Source of the DNA: Phallusia fumigata
Lineage: Eukaryota; Chordata; Ascidiacea; Phlebobranchia; Ascidiidae
DNA length: 34,381 bases
Reading direction: 5' to 3'
NCBI GenBank assembly: GCA_008931825.1
Contig: QXVZ01017764.1
Coordinates: 1 to 34,381 of the forward strand
Positions 8,900 to 17,073 of this stretch are shown piece by piece. The notes below the pieces were generated by a model. The model was not told the origin of the DNA, did no database searches, and saw only the letters and a program-made list of their open reading frames with translations. Position 1 is the stretch's first letter. Each line of letters begins with the position of its first letter. Made by a program: the position numbers and the translations under genes.

Positions 8900-9355
8900 G
8901 TGAAGGCTAAACAGGGTGCATACTGTTTCGCCTTTGCTATTTGCGGAATGATTTGCGATAGGCGGTGTATAGAGATGATTTTGCATTTTTTTTGTCTGAC
9001 CGAAGTCAAGCAGCAAGCGGATATTCTTGTCATCCACGACTTTCATTTTTTATTTAGGAAATTGCTCTATAAGGATAACCATCCGATGTACAACAAATTT
9101 GGTACAAATTCAACGAGTTTTAATCTTGTTGATTTTGTTGCAGATTTTGTCCAAATACGTTTCAACCACCACCTGAATATCGATGTGAATTTACAACAGT
9201 GGAAGCGAGATACAAGTCAGCGCGTCCACAGGAATGAACTATTCCTGTTCAGCACCTTTCCGATGTATCAAATGGTTTGCAAAACCTACACCAGCAAAAG
9301 CAATGGAGGAATTCGGTACATGAACGTTATTCGAAACATCACACAACAAACGTAA
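8900..9355 (+). CDS. Longest open frame, 151 codons, over D/E/A units
   Basis: ATG 8900 to TGA near 9355. It runs through block x copy 2 and a 3' remnant of class D (VKQQADILVIHDFHFLFRKL), then the acceptor at 9143, then a fused E and A exon. The first 80 codons are intron-like in other copies, so only the exon part (9144-9351) is likely to be meaningful. No known domain. Longest frame in the window, but not evidence of a standalone gene. Confidence 0.3.
   Translation: MKAKQGAYCFAFAICGMICDRRCIEMILHFFCLTEVKQQADILVIHDFHFLFRKLLYKDNHPMYNKFGTNSTSFNLVDFVADFVQIRFNHHLNIDVNLQQWKRDTSQRVHRNELFLFSTFPMYQMVCKTYTSKSNGGIRYMNVIRNITQQT
9144..9351 (+). CDS. Fused class E-A exon
   Basis: 208 nt between TTTTGTTGCAG and AAAC|GTAAGC. 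Class E (DFVQIRFNHHLNIDVNLQQW) passes into class A (MVCKTYTSKSNGGIRYMNVI) without the intron that separates them elsewhere. One T is missing in the first T-run, which puts both halves in one open frame across the exon. It probably arose by recombination between repeated exons. Confidence 0.45.
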
Positions 9356-9401
9356 GCAAACAACAGTAAAACACTTTTATGCGGTTTAACTGTTTTTATA
9401 G

Positions 9402-9467
9402 GCAAGTAGTACTGCGACGAAGCAAGAAACAAAAAGGACTACGAATCTGACAACCGGCCTTAACACA
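9402..9467 (+). pseudogene. Class B exon, copy 4
   Basis: 66 nt, acceptor TTTTTATAG, donor ACACA|GTTAAG. The KYYC frame has TAG in place of the first Tyr and a stop near the end; the phase-0 frame is open. Confidence 0.45.
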
Positions 9468-9539
9468 GTTAAGTTCAATTAATTTTATAATATAATACTT
9501 AAGCGCAATTTAAATGTTTGCCTAAAAGCGAATTAAATT

Positions 9540-9605
9540 GAATACGGAGGTGGTACAGAGTGCACGCTGACCGCCCCTTGTACGCCAATTACATTATTTG
9601 TCCTA
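9540..9605 (+). repeat. Block n, copy 3
   Basis: Exact TACAGAGTGCACGCTG followed by ACCGCCCCTTGTACGCCAAT. Confidence 0.65.
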
Positions 9606-9667
9606 AACACATTTTTTCTTCAAGAATGCATCACCAATAGCGTTTTATTTCTGTATGTTTTTCTCAG

Positions 9668-9744
9668 AGCCATCGACCATCACTTCTTTGTAGGACTACT
9701 GGGATTTAAAGGACAGCTAATTAAATCAATTTGGTGCTTAACAG
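9668..9744 (+). CDS. Class C exon, copy 3
   Basis: 77 nt from TTTTCTCAG to TTAACAG|GTGAGT, both consensus. One frame is open throughout (HHFFVGLLGFKGQLIKSIWC), sharing VGLLGFKGQLIE/K.I.C with other copies. Function unknown. Confidence 0.4.
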
Positions 9745-10002
9745 GTGAGTCGAGCGCGTTACCAGTAAACGATTTTACAGTAAGTTAACAAAAAATTTAC
9801 TTACAATTAATTAAGGTGCTTGTTTAGTCGAGATAGTCAGCAAACTGTTGAATCCAAACCAGTAGTGTGTATGTTGGTAAATAACCATGGTGCAGTTTGT
9901 TAAGTTGGAAAAGGTAAATACTAAAAACTTACAAGATCTTTTTTGTCAATAATTGTCCATGGAAACAGAGAAGTAAGGTTACCCTTTTTTGTAAAGCTAA
10001 GT
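9745..10002. other. Intron remnant after a lost class E exon
   Basis: Starts like the intron after class C (CGTTACCAGTAAACGATTTT) and continues like the intron after class E (TTACTTACAATTAATTAAGG). The E exon between them is deleted. Confidence 0.5.
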
Positions 10003-10165
10003 GTCGTGACACTTTCCTGTTGCTGCTCCGAATAGGAAGCCAGTTTTTTAATTTTTGAGCAATGTTTTGCATGTTGCACCTTTATATTTGCATGTCGCGT
10101 ATCTTCCGTTGACTATTCGGATGTCAGCATCAGTTGAAGTGTCCACACCGAATAATTAAAAACAT
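10003..10165 (+). repeat. Block m, copy 3
   Basis: CCGAATAG at 10028 and CTATTCGG at 10113 flank TTTTGCATGTTGCACC and ATTTGCATGTCGCGTA. Confidence 0.65.
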
Positions 10166-10351
10166 TCCCCCAAGTACATTCGTTTAAACATATGATATTT
10201 AGCTTTAAAACTAAAATACTAAATGTGCTGCAAGAATACCAGTAGCCATACCAATATCTCGTTTGATATACGCCAATGCATACGAAATTCTCCACCTGAT
10301 GTTAAGCTTAATTTCTCCAAACTGGAATGCTGTGTTGTAGTTTTGTTGCAG

Positions 10352-10459
10352 ATTTCTGTCCAACACCTTTCCGAAATATCAAATGACTTGCATAACTTGT
10401 TGCAGCAATAGCAATGGAGGTATCCGGTACACGACGTTATTCGAAGCATCACAACAAAC
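10352..10459 (+). pseudogene. Class A exon, copy 5
   Basis: Acceptor TTTTGTTGCAG, donor AAAC|GTAAGC. The usual TGA site reads CGA here, but other stops interrupt this frame (FCPTPFRNIK, stop). Every frame is broken. Confidence 0.45.
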
Positions 10460-10502
10460 GTAAGCAAACAAACACTTTTTTGCGTTAAATTCCTTTTTAT
10501 CG

Positions 10503-10568
10503 GCAAGTATTATTGAGACCAAGAAATAAACAAAAGAAACTACGAATCAGACAACCGACATTTGTGCA
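10503..10568 (+). pseudogene. Class B exon, copy 5
   Basis: 66 nt. The acceptor AG is changed (TTTTTATCG) and KYYC reads KYY, stop. Donor GTGCA|GTTAAG. The frame QVLLRPRNKQKKLRIRQPTF is open. Confidence 0.4.
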
Positions 10569-10628
10569 GTTAAGTTCACTTTCCTTGTCCGTTTTACTTA
10601 AATGTCTTTCATGTAACGTATTAAACTG

Positions 10629-10695
10629 AATAAGGATGTGGTACAGAGTGCACGCTGACCGCCTCTTGTACGCCAATTGCATTGATTGTCCCAAG
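10629..10695 (+). repeat. Block n, copy 4
   Basis: Exact TACAGAGTGCACGCTG and TTGTACGCCAATTGCATTGA. Confidence 0.65.
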
Positions 10696-10770
10696 CAATT
10701 TTTTTCAATAACTCTGCATCACTAAAAGCGTTATATTTCTTACTTTGAGATTTTTGCTCTTTTTTCTCAG

Positions 10771-10867
10771 AACCTTCGACCAGCACTAGCACAAGAGACA
10801 ATCACTGCATGTAATACTACTGTGATTTGACAAAGAAAGCTGATTGAAACAATACGCTGCTAAACAG
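10771..10867 (+). pseudogene. Class C exon, copy 4
   Basis: Good acceptor TTTTTTCTCAG; the donor GT is changed (TAAACAG|GGGAGT). Frames have stops. Probably dead. Confidence 0.45.
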
Positions 10868-10917
10868 GGGAGTGTTCTAAATTTAGGCCCTCGTTTTAAA
10901 AATTGTTTTGGTGAACG

Positions 10918-11023
10918 CTAAACAGGGTGCACACTGTTTCGCCTTCGTGATATTCGAAAGGCCTTTTAGGCGGTGTGTGAGATAATTTTGAATTTTCCTT
11001 TCTGTTGTATGTTTTTGTTTCAG
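10918..11023 (+). repeat. Block x, copy 3
   Basis: AAACAGGGTGCACACTGTTT through GGCGGTGTGTGAGA to TTTTTGTTTCAG. Confidence 0.6.
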
Positions 11024-11196
11024 GAACGTTTTTGAGCCGCTGACAACGTTAACTCTTGGCAACTGGGATTGGAAGAGACTTCTTTATTCTTCGTGTAGAC
11101 GACCTCCAGTTCATGATTGGATGAAAGTCAAGCCGCGAGTGGATAATGTTTTCATCCTCGACTTCATTTTTGTCACTTCAAAATATGCTCTACAAG
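11024..11196 (+). CDS. Class D exon, copy 3
   Basis: Acceptor TTTTTGTTTCAG; possible donor ACAAG|GTATAC at 11197. One frame is open for 69 codons to TGA 11232 (NVFEPLTTLTLGNWDWKRLL, then SSCRRPPVHDWMKVKPRVDN). The WDWKR/WDWRR motif recurs at 33282. It has no methionine start, as expected for an internal exon. Longest class D copy; not recognised. Confidence 0.4.
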
Positions 11197-11230
11197 GTAT
11201 ACCATGCTATAGCCACATTTTTATCGAAAG

Positions 11231-11389
11231 ATGAACAACAAATTCGGTGCAATTTTGACGAATTCTAATCTTCTTGATTTTTGTCCAAATCAATTTCAAA
11301 CACCACAGGAATTTCGAGATGAATTATTAACAGCGGAAGCGAGATACAAGTCAACGTGTCCACACCAACCAACTGCTCAATGTAAGTAA
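11231..11389 (+). CDS. Class E exon, copy 3, intact frame but no acceptor
   Basis: 52 codons from ATG 11231 (MNNKFGAILTNSNLLDFCPN, then FQTPQEFRDELLTAEARYKS) to TAA 11387. The class donor CAAT|GTAAGT lies at 11382. The TTTTGTTGCAG acceptor of other copies is deleted, so the intron end and exon are one open frame. TAEARYKSTCP is the strongest shared motif of class E in this frame. Confidence 0.4.
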   Translation: MNNKFGAILTNSNLLDFCPNQFQTPQEFRDELLTAEARYKSTCPHQPTAQCK

Positions 11390-11579
11390 ACTTACAATTA
11401 TTGAAGGCGCGTGTTTGGTCGAGGCAGAATACAAAAACAAATTGTTAGAGCCAAATCAGTTTTATGCACATTGTTAAAATATCGATATATGCGGTTTGTT
11501 ACGTTGTAATAAGCATAGTAAATGTGCACAGGAGTTTATTTATTTGGTCAATATAAAATGTAAGGCAAAAGACTTAAGG
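11390..11579. other. Conserved intron after class E
   Basis: TTACAATTATTGAAGGCGCG, then TTGGTCGAGGCAGAATACAA, also found after E copies at 12810 and 28575. No gene seen. Confidence 0.5.
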
Positions 11580-11760
11580 TTTCATGGAGCTAAGTTTCGT
11601 GAACACTTTTTCGGTGCAGTCCCGAATAGTGAGCCCAGTGTTGATTTTCACTCAATTATTTGCATGTTGCACTTACTGTTTCGCATGTCACGTATGTTCT
11701 GTTCACTATTCGGTTGTCAGCATCAGTAGAAGTGTCCACACCAAAATATTAACAAATTAT
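11580..11760 (+). repeat. Block m, copy 4
   Basis: CCGAATAGT 11622-11630 and ACTATTCGG 11705-11713 are perfect 9-base inverted arms. Octamer ATTTGCAT lies between. Confidence 0.7.
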
Positions 11761-11918
11761 CGTACCTAGGTCAGCAAACTAACGCTATAATATGCAACAA
11801 AAGAATACCATCTGTTCCACTACTATATCTTTTTAATAACCTGAAGGACTTTTGCTATATTCCAAACAATAGACTTAATTCATCGAGCATGAATGCTGTG
11901 TGGTTAGTTTTGTTGCAG

Positions 11919-12028
11919 ATGTCTGTCCAACACCGTTCCGAAATATCTAATGGATTGCAAAACCTGCAGCAGCAAAAGCAGTGGAAGTATGCGGTGCATG
12001 ACGTTATTCGAATCATCACACACCAAAT
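11919..12028 (+). pseudogene. Class A exon, copy 6
   Basis: 110 nt, acceptor TTTTGTTGCAG, donor AAAT|GTAAGC. Phase 1 has stops (VCPTPFRNI, stop, WIAKPAAAKAVEV). One base is lost near the TGA site, so the frame from the internal ATG (MDCKTCSSKSSGSMRC...) leaves the exon in a different phase. Confidence 0.45.
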
Positions 12029-12101
12029 GTAAGCAAAAAATCGTGAAACACCTGTACGTTTTAAGAATGTGTTTAAATTCTGCATGTCATTGTTTTTGTA
12101 G

Positions 12102-12167
12102 TCAAGTATTACTGCGACGAAGAAAGGAGCAAAGGGAGTACTGATCAGGCAACCGACATTTTTACAG
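12102..12167 (+). pseudogene. Class B exon, copy 6
   Basis: Acceptor TTTTTGTAG good; the donor is replaced by CTGAG. Frame begins KYYCDEERSKG and shifts by a deletion. Confidence 0.45.
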
Positions 12168-12246
12168 CTGAGTTTAAATCAATTTATTTTTGTATGTAAC
12201 TAATTAAATGTAACATAAATTTCGGTTTACAAACGAATTAGACTGA

Positions 12247-12305
12247 ATGGTGGTACAGAGTGCACGCTGACCACCCTTGTACGCCAAACGCATTGATTGT
12301 CCTAA
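12247..12305 (+). repeat. Block n, copy 5
   Basis: Exact TACAGAGTGCACGCTG, then TTGTACGCCAAACGCATTGA. Confidence 0.65.
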
Positions 12306-12370
12306 TCGCACCTTTTAATAACTTTGCATCCTTAATTCTCGTTTCGTCTATTCTTCGCTTGTCTCCTCAG

Positions 12371-12468
12371 AACATTTGGCCAGCACAGGTCACAAGATAC
12401 AATCACTGCTTTTAGGAATGCTAGGATTTGAAATGGACAGAAGGATATAACGATTCGGTGCTGAACAG
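12371..12468 (+). pseudogene. Class C exon, copy 5
   Basis: 98 nt, acceptor GTCTCCTCAG, donor GAACAG|GTGAGT. Frame ASTGHKIQSLLLGMLGFEMD conserves the class core with conservative changes, then stops at RRI. Confidence 0.5.
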
Positions 12469-12484
12469 GTGAGTCGAGCACATT

Positions 12485-12690
12485 ACCAGCAAACAATTTG
12501 AGTTGAGTTGAGTTTATTTCGCCTGGTGAAAGAAATAATAGAGACCCAATTTCACTAAAACAATCACCAAGCCGGAAATAGCTGCGCAACGTTGAGATGT
12601 TATAAGGCGCGAAAATGTTTAAACTTAACTTTGCCATTTTGGAAAATGCTCATAAAGTGTATCATGCTAACGATGTACAACAAATTGGGT
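12485..12690. other. Unassigned insertion
   Basis: Sequence with a GAGTTGAGTTGAG start that is not present at this place in the other cycles. No frame, tRNA promoter or terminal repeat seen. Confidence 0.3.
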
Positions 12691-12730
12691 AAAATGACAA
12701 CGAATTTCGATCTTGTAAATTTTGTTGCAG

Positions 12731-12807
12731 ATTTTTGTGTCGACTAGAATTCGCCAAAGCGGAAGCGAATTACAAGACAAAGTGTCCGCAGGAATTAACT
12801 GCTGAAT
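12731..12807 (+). pseudogene. Class E exon, copy 4, deleted
   Basis: 77 nt. The middle of the exon is missing. Acceptor TTTTGTTGCAG; donor weakened to GAAT|GTTAGT. 3' part reads AEANYKTKCPQELTAE. Confidence 0.45.
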
Positions 12808-13014
12808 GTTAGTAAACTTACAATTGTTAATGTCACTTGTTTAGTCGAGTTAGGCAGAATTCAAAGCAAAACAAATTGTCGAAGCCAAATCAGTATGATC
12901 CACGTTGTTGAAATATGGATATCTGTAATTTGTTAAGTTGCAATTAGCATTATAGTACAGGCTAGCAGGAGTTAATTTATGTGGTCAAATAAACCTAAAA
13001 AGTAAATGACTTAA
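12808..13014. other. Conserved intron after class E
   Basis: Same layout as 11390-11579 (TTGTTTAGTCGAGTTAGGCA, then CCAAATCAGT). No gene seen. Confidence 0.5.
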
Positions 13015-13180
13015 GTTTCGTGAACACTTCCTTGTTGCTGCTCCGAACAGGGAACCCGGTGTTGATTTTCACTCAATTATTTGCATGTTGCACTTAATAT
13101 TTCGCATGTCACGTATGTTCCATTAACTATTCGTTTGTCAGCATCGGCAGAAGTGTACGCATCAAAATATTACCAAATTC
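13015..13180 (+). repeat. Block m, copy 5
   Basis: Octamer ATTTGCATGTTGCAC conserved; the inverted arms carry two mismatches (CCGAACAG and CTATTCGT). Confidence 0.6.
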
Positions 13181-13255
13181 CCCAAGCACAATCGTTTAAA
13201 CACATGGTAGTTTCGATTAAACAAAATTTTTAAACTCTGTTCGTCATTGTTTTAG

Positions 13256-13327
13256 TTGACAAGTATAACTGCAACGGAGAAAGAAACAAAAAGGACTACG
13301 AATCGGACAACCGGCATTTACACAGCA
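13256..13327 (+). CDS. Class B exon, copy 7, open
   Basis: 72 nt, acceptor TGTTTTAG, donor AGCA|GTTAAG. Frame open in phase 1 at both ends: DKYNCNGERNKKDYESDNRH. The class A exon that normally precedes it is deleted. Confidence 0.45.
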
Positions 13328-13422
13328 GTTAAGTTTTTTTTATTTCTTTGTATCTAACTGGTTATGGGCACACCTAACTTAAATTTCTCATGTAATGTAT
13401 TAAACTAAGCACGATTGCTAAA

Positions 13423-13533
13423 GCTAAACAGAGTGCACACTGTTTCGCCTTCGCAATATTCGAAATTGTTTGCAATAGGCGCTGTATAGAAAAAAAATTG
13501 CATTTTTCTGTTTGTGGTATATTTCTGTTTTAG
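13423..13533 (+). repeat. Block x, copy 4
   Basis: AAACAGAGTGCACACTGTTT, GCGCTGTATAGA and a pyrimidine tract ending in TTTTAG. Confidence 0.6.
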
Positions 13534-13638
13534 GACTTGAAATTGCCGCTGACAACGTGAACTCTTGGCAGCTGGGTTTAGACGAGAGTTCTTCGTTATC
13601 ATACAAGTCAACGTGTCCGCAGGAACCAACAGCACAAT
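13534..13638 (+). CDS. Fused class D-E exon, 105 nt, open
   Basis: Acceptor TTCTGTTTTAG, donor CAAT|GTAAGT. The 5' half is class D (LEIAADNVNSWQLGLDESSS), the 3' half class E (YKSTCPQEPTAQ). It is exactly 105 nt, the class E length, phase 1 at both ends, with no stop. A fusion that restores length and frame is consistent with selection on a translated product, or with chance. Confidence 0.5.
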
Positions 13639-13735
13639 GTAAGTAAACTTACAATTATCAAGGCGTTTTGGTCGAGTTAGGTTGCAAGCTTTCTAATTTC
13701 TTGTCCCATTTCTCACCACGTTTAGTTATTCATTT

Positions 13736-13916
13736 TTGTTGACTCGGCTGCAACGCAACATCTCCCTCGAGATGAGAAGCGTCGGATTAGAGTTGGTCTG
13801 CAAAGGATAACCATGCACGGATGAACTGAAATCCAGAATTGCGACAGTTTCTGTTTAGATAGCGGAGTTTTTATTAATGTCGATGCACGGATCAATGCAG
13901 TTGAGTTTGTTCCGAG
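13736..13916 (+). pseudogene. Class Z exon, copy 2
   Basis: Matches Z from GACTCGGCTGCAACGCAAC to the donor CCGAG|GTAAGC. Frame SVGLELVCKG then a stop, PCTDELK. No clear acceptor in front. Confidence 0.45.
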
Positions 13917-14249
13917 GTAAGCTGCATCATAAAATTTACTTACTAACGTTTTTGTTTCGTGCATATTACTGCATTTTCGTTGCCAAATCTAGTTCAAAGC
14001 ATTCGGCTTTTATTTGTTTTGTCCTTGCTAAATTATCCAACTCACTTTGTGTTCCAAAATGCAATACATGTAAATTTGACTAAACATTAAATATCTGTCA
14101 ATTGAATTTGGGCGATGTCCAATCCGCTGTTAATGTGTAAAAGTTTAACGGCAAACCAAAGATATTTGTTTCAAACATGTAAGGTTTTAACAATGCAAAA
14201 GACCTTCTCAAGCTTCCGGCAACCACTCTGATATCACAAGCGCCGATCA
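13917..14249. other. Intron or spacer after Z copy 2
   Basis: Repeats the sequence after the other Z copies (CGTGCATATTACTGC, AATGCAATACATGTAAATTT). No gene seen. Confidence 0.5.
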
Positions 14250-14415
14250 AATCACGCCAATTTAATCTCCAACTGTTTAGGCGCTTTGCCTCCAGCAAAT
14301 ACTCAACCTGTTCCAAATGCAACTTACTGATTGGTGCAATAAGGTCAGCCATTGGACGGATGAAGAGCGCTCCTGTGACGTTTCGAGAGCAAGCGTGTTG
14401 ATTGGTCGAAAAAAA
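14250..14415 (+). promoter_or_regulatory. CCAAT/CRE promoter-like block, copy 2
   Basis: CCAAT at 14257; ATTGG at 14330, 14351 and 14401; TGACGTTT at 14376. Invariant 35-base core 14349-14383. The upstream CCAAT of the other copies reads CCGAT here. Confidence 0.55.
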
Positions 14416-14444
14416 GAAGAAAAAAGAACCAACACAGCTTCGGC

Positions 14445-14527
14445 ATGGCGAAGCGTCATTCTTCATTTGTCAGCGGTGCCGATGGGACTTTGCAAAGGAA
14501 AACGACTCCCAAGCGGAAAATATACAG
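14445..14527 (+). CDS. First-exon candidate, copy 2
   Basis: ATG 14445 (G at -3 and +4) opens MAKRHSSFVSGADGTLQRKT to the donor TACAG|GTAAAG. A second ATG at 14479 gives MGLCKGKRLPSGKYT in another frame. Neither joins class T (14684) in the frame that is open there, so the real start or an intervening exon is unresolved. Confidence 0.35.
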
Positions 14528-14683
14528 GTAAAGTATTGGTTGTAAATGAAACTTTTCGGTGTCGTTGCAGAAGCAAATTAGGGTGCACACTAGTTTGTTT
14601 CTGACATGTCACTGAAATTTGTTGGATATTAAGTTGGTCAACTCACCAAATGCACGATGCTGCTGTTAGATCATTTGTTTCAG

Positions 14684-14782
14684 GTCCGACTTCTGAAAAA
14701 GGCTTCCAGATTATCCACTGATTGCTCGACCGTCGCCCGAACATTTTTTGAAAAACGTTGTCCAAGCATAAACCTAAAACAG
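14684..14782 (+). CDS. Class T exon, copy 2, open
   Basis: 99 nt between TTGTTTCAG and AACAG|GCCAGT (GC donor). Phase 0 is open for all 33 codons: VRLLKKASRLSTDCSTVART, then FFEKRCPSINLKQ. Copy 3 shares ASRLS.DCSTVAR.FFLEKRCP in the same phase. Basic, two cysteines, no known domain. Confidence 0.5.
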
Positions 14783-14854
14783 GCCAGTAAATTATAAAAT
14801 CCACTTCTATCTAACTTACCAACTGGTATTATATTCTTTTGAATTTAATGACTA

Positions 14855-14897
14855 GCATGGGAAGACAGTATAACGTGCACTTATCCTGTCTTAGCAT
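14855..14897 (+). repeat. Intronic hairpin, copy 2
   Basis: Arms GCATGGGAAGACAG and CTGTCTTAGCAT with the shared loop ending AACGTGCACTTATC. Confidence 0.6.
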
Positions 14898-14973
14898 ATT
14901 AATAAATTTGAACTTTTATTAACTAGATTAGGTATGATGCAGAATTTTTTGTACTTTATCTGTTTTTTTGCAG

Positions 14974-15040
14974 AACAGAAAGAGCTTTCATGTATTTTAG
15001 TGGAAGAGAACAAAGATGCAAAGACAGTGGCTTCAGACAG
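14974..15040 (+). CDS. Class I exon, copy 2
   Basis: 67 nt, acceptor TTTTTTTGCAG, donor GACAG|GTTAGC. Frame TERAFMYFSGREQRCKDSGF is open, but joining to class T in phase 0 would use a frame with a stop. Confidence 0.35.
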
Positions 15041-15075
15041 GTTAGCTTTTGTTAATTTGTTTTGCCGCTGCCACC

Positions 15076-15255
15076 TCTATGTGGTGTAGTGGTTAGATCG
15101 CCAACTTTCCAGTCTCATGCCCTCGGTTCGATTCACACTGCCCACCGGGGTTAATTTTTCCATTTTTGTGTAGATCTTTCCGAAAATCGTCTTTTTAAAC
15201 AGTTTGATCCCCATTCGAACATCAGAACCCAAAATGTGCCTTTTGGGAAGTTGTG
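15076..15255 (+). mobile_element. tRNA-derived SINE, copy 1
   Basis: A-box-like TGGTGTAGTGG at 15082 and B-box-like GGTTCGATTC at 15125, then GGGGTTAATTTTTCCATTTT and AACATCAGAACCCAAAATGTG. The tail is shared with copies at 16900 and 25139. RNA polymerase III boxes are known features of tRNA-derived SINEs. The tRNA part cannot form an acceptor stem, so it is not a tRNA gene. Confidence 0.6.
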
Positions 15256-15697
15256 TGTCAGTCGACTGTGTTGTAGCCCCAGCGGTTATCTAACTAGCCC
15301 CCCAAATTGTGTTAAATTACAAAGCAACGTCTGAATTACATGAGATTTGGACAGTTTGTGTAATATATCATTCACACCATAACCATAGCAGTTACCCCAC
15401 TAGCCCCCTACGACAGACGCAGCCCAGCGTTTTATATTGTGCCACAGCTTAACGTATAAAACAGAGTTTACAACAACTCTGCTCCTGTTTCTGCAGTAGA
15501 TTTGTAGATATGCCTATATTTGGTCTGTCGAAGGGCGAAACGTTGTTTAATTTATAGTGATCACTAAAACCGCGTTGAAAAAGTTCGTTTAGACGTAGTC
15601 CGGTTTGCTGCTGCTCGGTCTATCATGCTTTTGACATATGCACAGTAAAATGCAGTGACCAATTATTGTCGTTGACATTTCTGCGTTTTTCTATTAG
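15256..15697. repeat. Z fragment joined to R units, plus unassigned repeat
   Basis: TCAGTCGACTGTGTTGT (5' end of class Z with its acceptor) breaks directly into an R unit (AGCCCCAGCGGTTAT). From 15520 a segment GGGCGAAACGTTGTTTAATT is also found near 21247. No gene seen. Confidence 0.5.
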
Positions 15698-15750
15698 AAC
15701 CGGATTTTCGAAGACTGACTGCAGGGATCGGACGGCCTAATGCACAACAG
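15698..15750 (+). pseudogene. Class C exon, copy 6, short
   Basis: 53 nt, acceptor TTTCTATTAG, donor CAACAG|GTATTT. Frame PDFRRLTAGIGRPNAQQ open. Much of the class is deleted. Confidence 0.35.
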
Positions 15751-15985
15751 GTATTTAACTGTTTTTATGCAAGTTCTTTGAATGAATGAGAAATCCTAGA
15801 CATATTATATAGTTTGAAATAAACTCAGTTTTTGAAGTTACATTAACCCATGAGTTGTCGATCAGCAAACTAAGTGTCAAATATGAAATAAACTAGTATA
15901 AACGATAGCGTTGCATCATATTTATGAATTTCCCGCATTGAAATGTGCGAGGAACCTTTCACCTTAAATTGGAGTTTTGTTGCAG

Positions 15986-16096
15986 ATTTGTTTCTTAAAG
16001 ACTGGAATATCAAAAGGATTGGAAAATCTGCATTTACAAAAGCAATGGAATCTGGTGGATATGCATCTTCATGATAAGATGCATCACATGCCAAAT
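15986..16096 (+). CDS. Class A exon, copy 7, phase-0 open
   Basis: 111 nt between TTTTGTTGCAG and CAAAT|GTAAGT. Phase 0 is open for 37 codons: ICFLKTGISKGLENLHLQKQ, then WNLVDMHLHDKMHHMPN. It aligns with ISNGLQNLQQQKQW of the consensus in the same phase, with gaps in multiples of three. The phase-1 frame has TGA TAA at the usual place. This copy favours another frame than copy 3. Confidence 0.45.
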
Positions 16097-16179
16097 GTAA
16101 GTAAACAGGCATTTTCATGTGCTTCGATAACTTTTATTTCCTTGTTTTCGTTTTTTCTGTCCTACGCAATTACCATTTG

Positions 16180-16640
16180 GTCTGGAAAGTTGTTCAAATT
16201 TGCACACATGTAGATGGATATCTGAAGTTGTGCACTGGAACGTTGAACCCCAACGGCAACATTTAATAAAGTAGGTCCGATTTCCTATTTTAACTGTTAG
16301 TACAATGCATACGATTTAAAAGTATGTTGTGACTTTCGGTTGGATTTAATTTCCATATCTAGGTGTTTAAATTGCACACCGGATAGACAAGTATCTAAAG
16401 TCGTGCACTGTAACTTTGATCCCAGTGTAGATCATTCGGTTTAACCACAGGTCCCTAAAACTGGAAATTAAAAATCAGCAATATTTAAAAATGTAAATTA
16501 GCTAAACGTTTGCGTTTTTAACAGATGGTACAGTACAAAGTATTGAAAAGTTTTTTGTGACCTTAGGTTGGATTTCTCCGTTTTCATGTTTTAACACCCA
16601 AATATTCATTTTGCTGGTAACAGGTCCTTTAACTCAGACA
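16180..16640 (+). repeat. Two family H repeats
   Basis: Units near 16185-16345 and 16365-16620 with CACATGTAGATGGATATCTG, CAGTGTAGATCATTCGG and TACAGTACAAAGTATTG. Head to tail. Confidence 0.6.
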
Positions 16641-16899
16641 TACAAATCGTAATGTTATGGAATTCCTAATGTAGATGTATAGGGTGCTTATAGGTTGTTT
16701 AGAATTTCAGCCCCGTATGTGGTTAAAGTGCTGACTGTTCTGCTCCAAACGACGCGACGCAAAAGGAGTGATTTAATTGGTGATGTACGACCCAACTGGC
16801 GCAGCGCTCAGCGTTTAGTATCAGACTTTTACTTTACACACAGCACTTTATGCGTGGCGGCCACGCTGGCCTTTGCAGACTAAAATCAAGCTGTAAATG
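16640..16899. other. Family H downstream part, no gene
   Basis: AGGGTGCTTATAGGTTGTTTAGAATTTCAG matches a stretch near 24410. A short frame here is not shared with the other copies. Confidence 0.4.
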
Positions 16900-17040
16900 C
16901 GCAGTGGTAACTGGAACAGAATCCCACTACTCACTAGGGTTAGTTTTTCATTTTTGTGTAAATCTTTGCGAAGGTCGTCCTTTAAACAAGTTTGATTAAA
17001 ACATCAAAATCCGAAATTTGTCTCCATGGAAGTTGTCCTG
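16900..17040 (+). mobile_element. tRNA-derived SINE, copy 2, tail only
   Basis: AGAATCCCACTACTCACTAG (B-box edge) then TTTTTGTGTAAATCTTTGCG and ACATCAAAATCCGAAATTTG. The 5' tRNA part is eroded. It ends right before the class Z acceptor. Confidence 0.5.
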
Positions 17041-17073
17041 GGCGTTTGTCTAAAACATTTTTGTTTGTTTCAG

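Noticed and set aside
9668..9744. Class C as a thrombospondin type-1 repeat
   Set aside because: The TACRTTGIQTGQ reading that suggested it is interrupted in most copies; the SLLVGLLGF frame is better conserved and does not resemble that domain.
15076..15150. Possible tRNA gene
   Set aside because: A-box and B-box are present, but the ends cannot form an acceptor stem and a SINE tail shared by two more copies follows.
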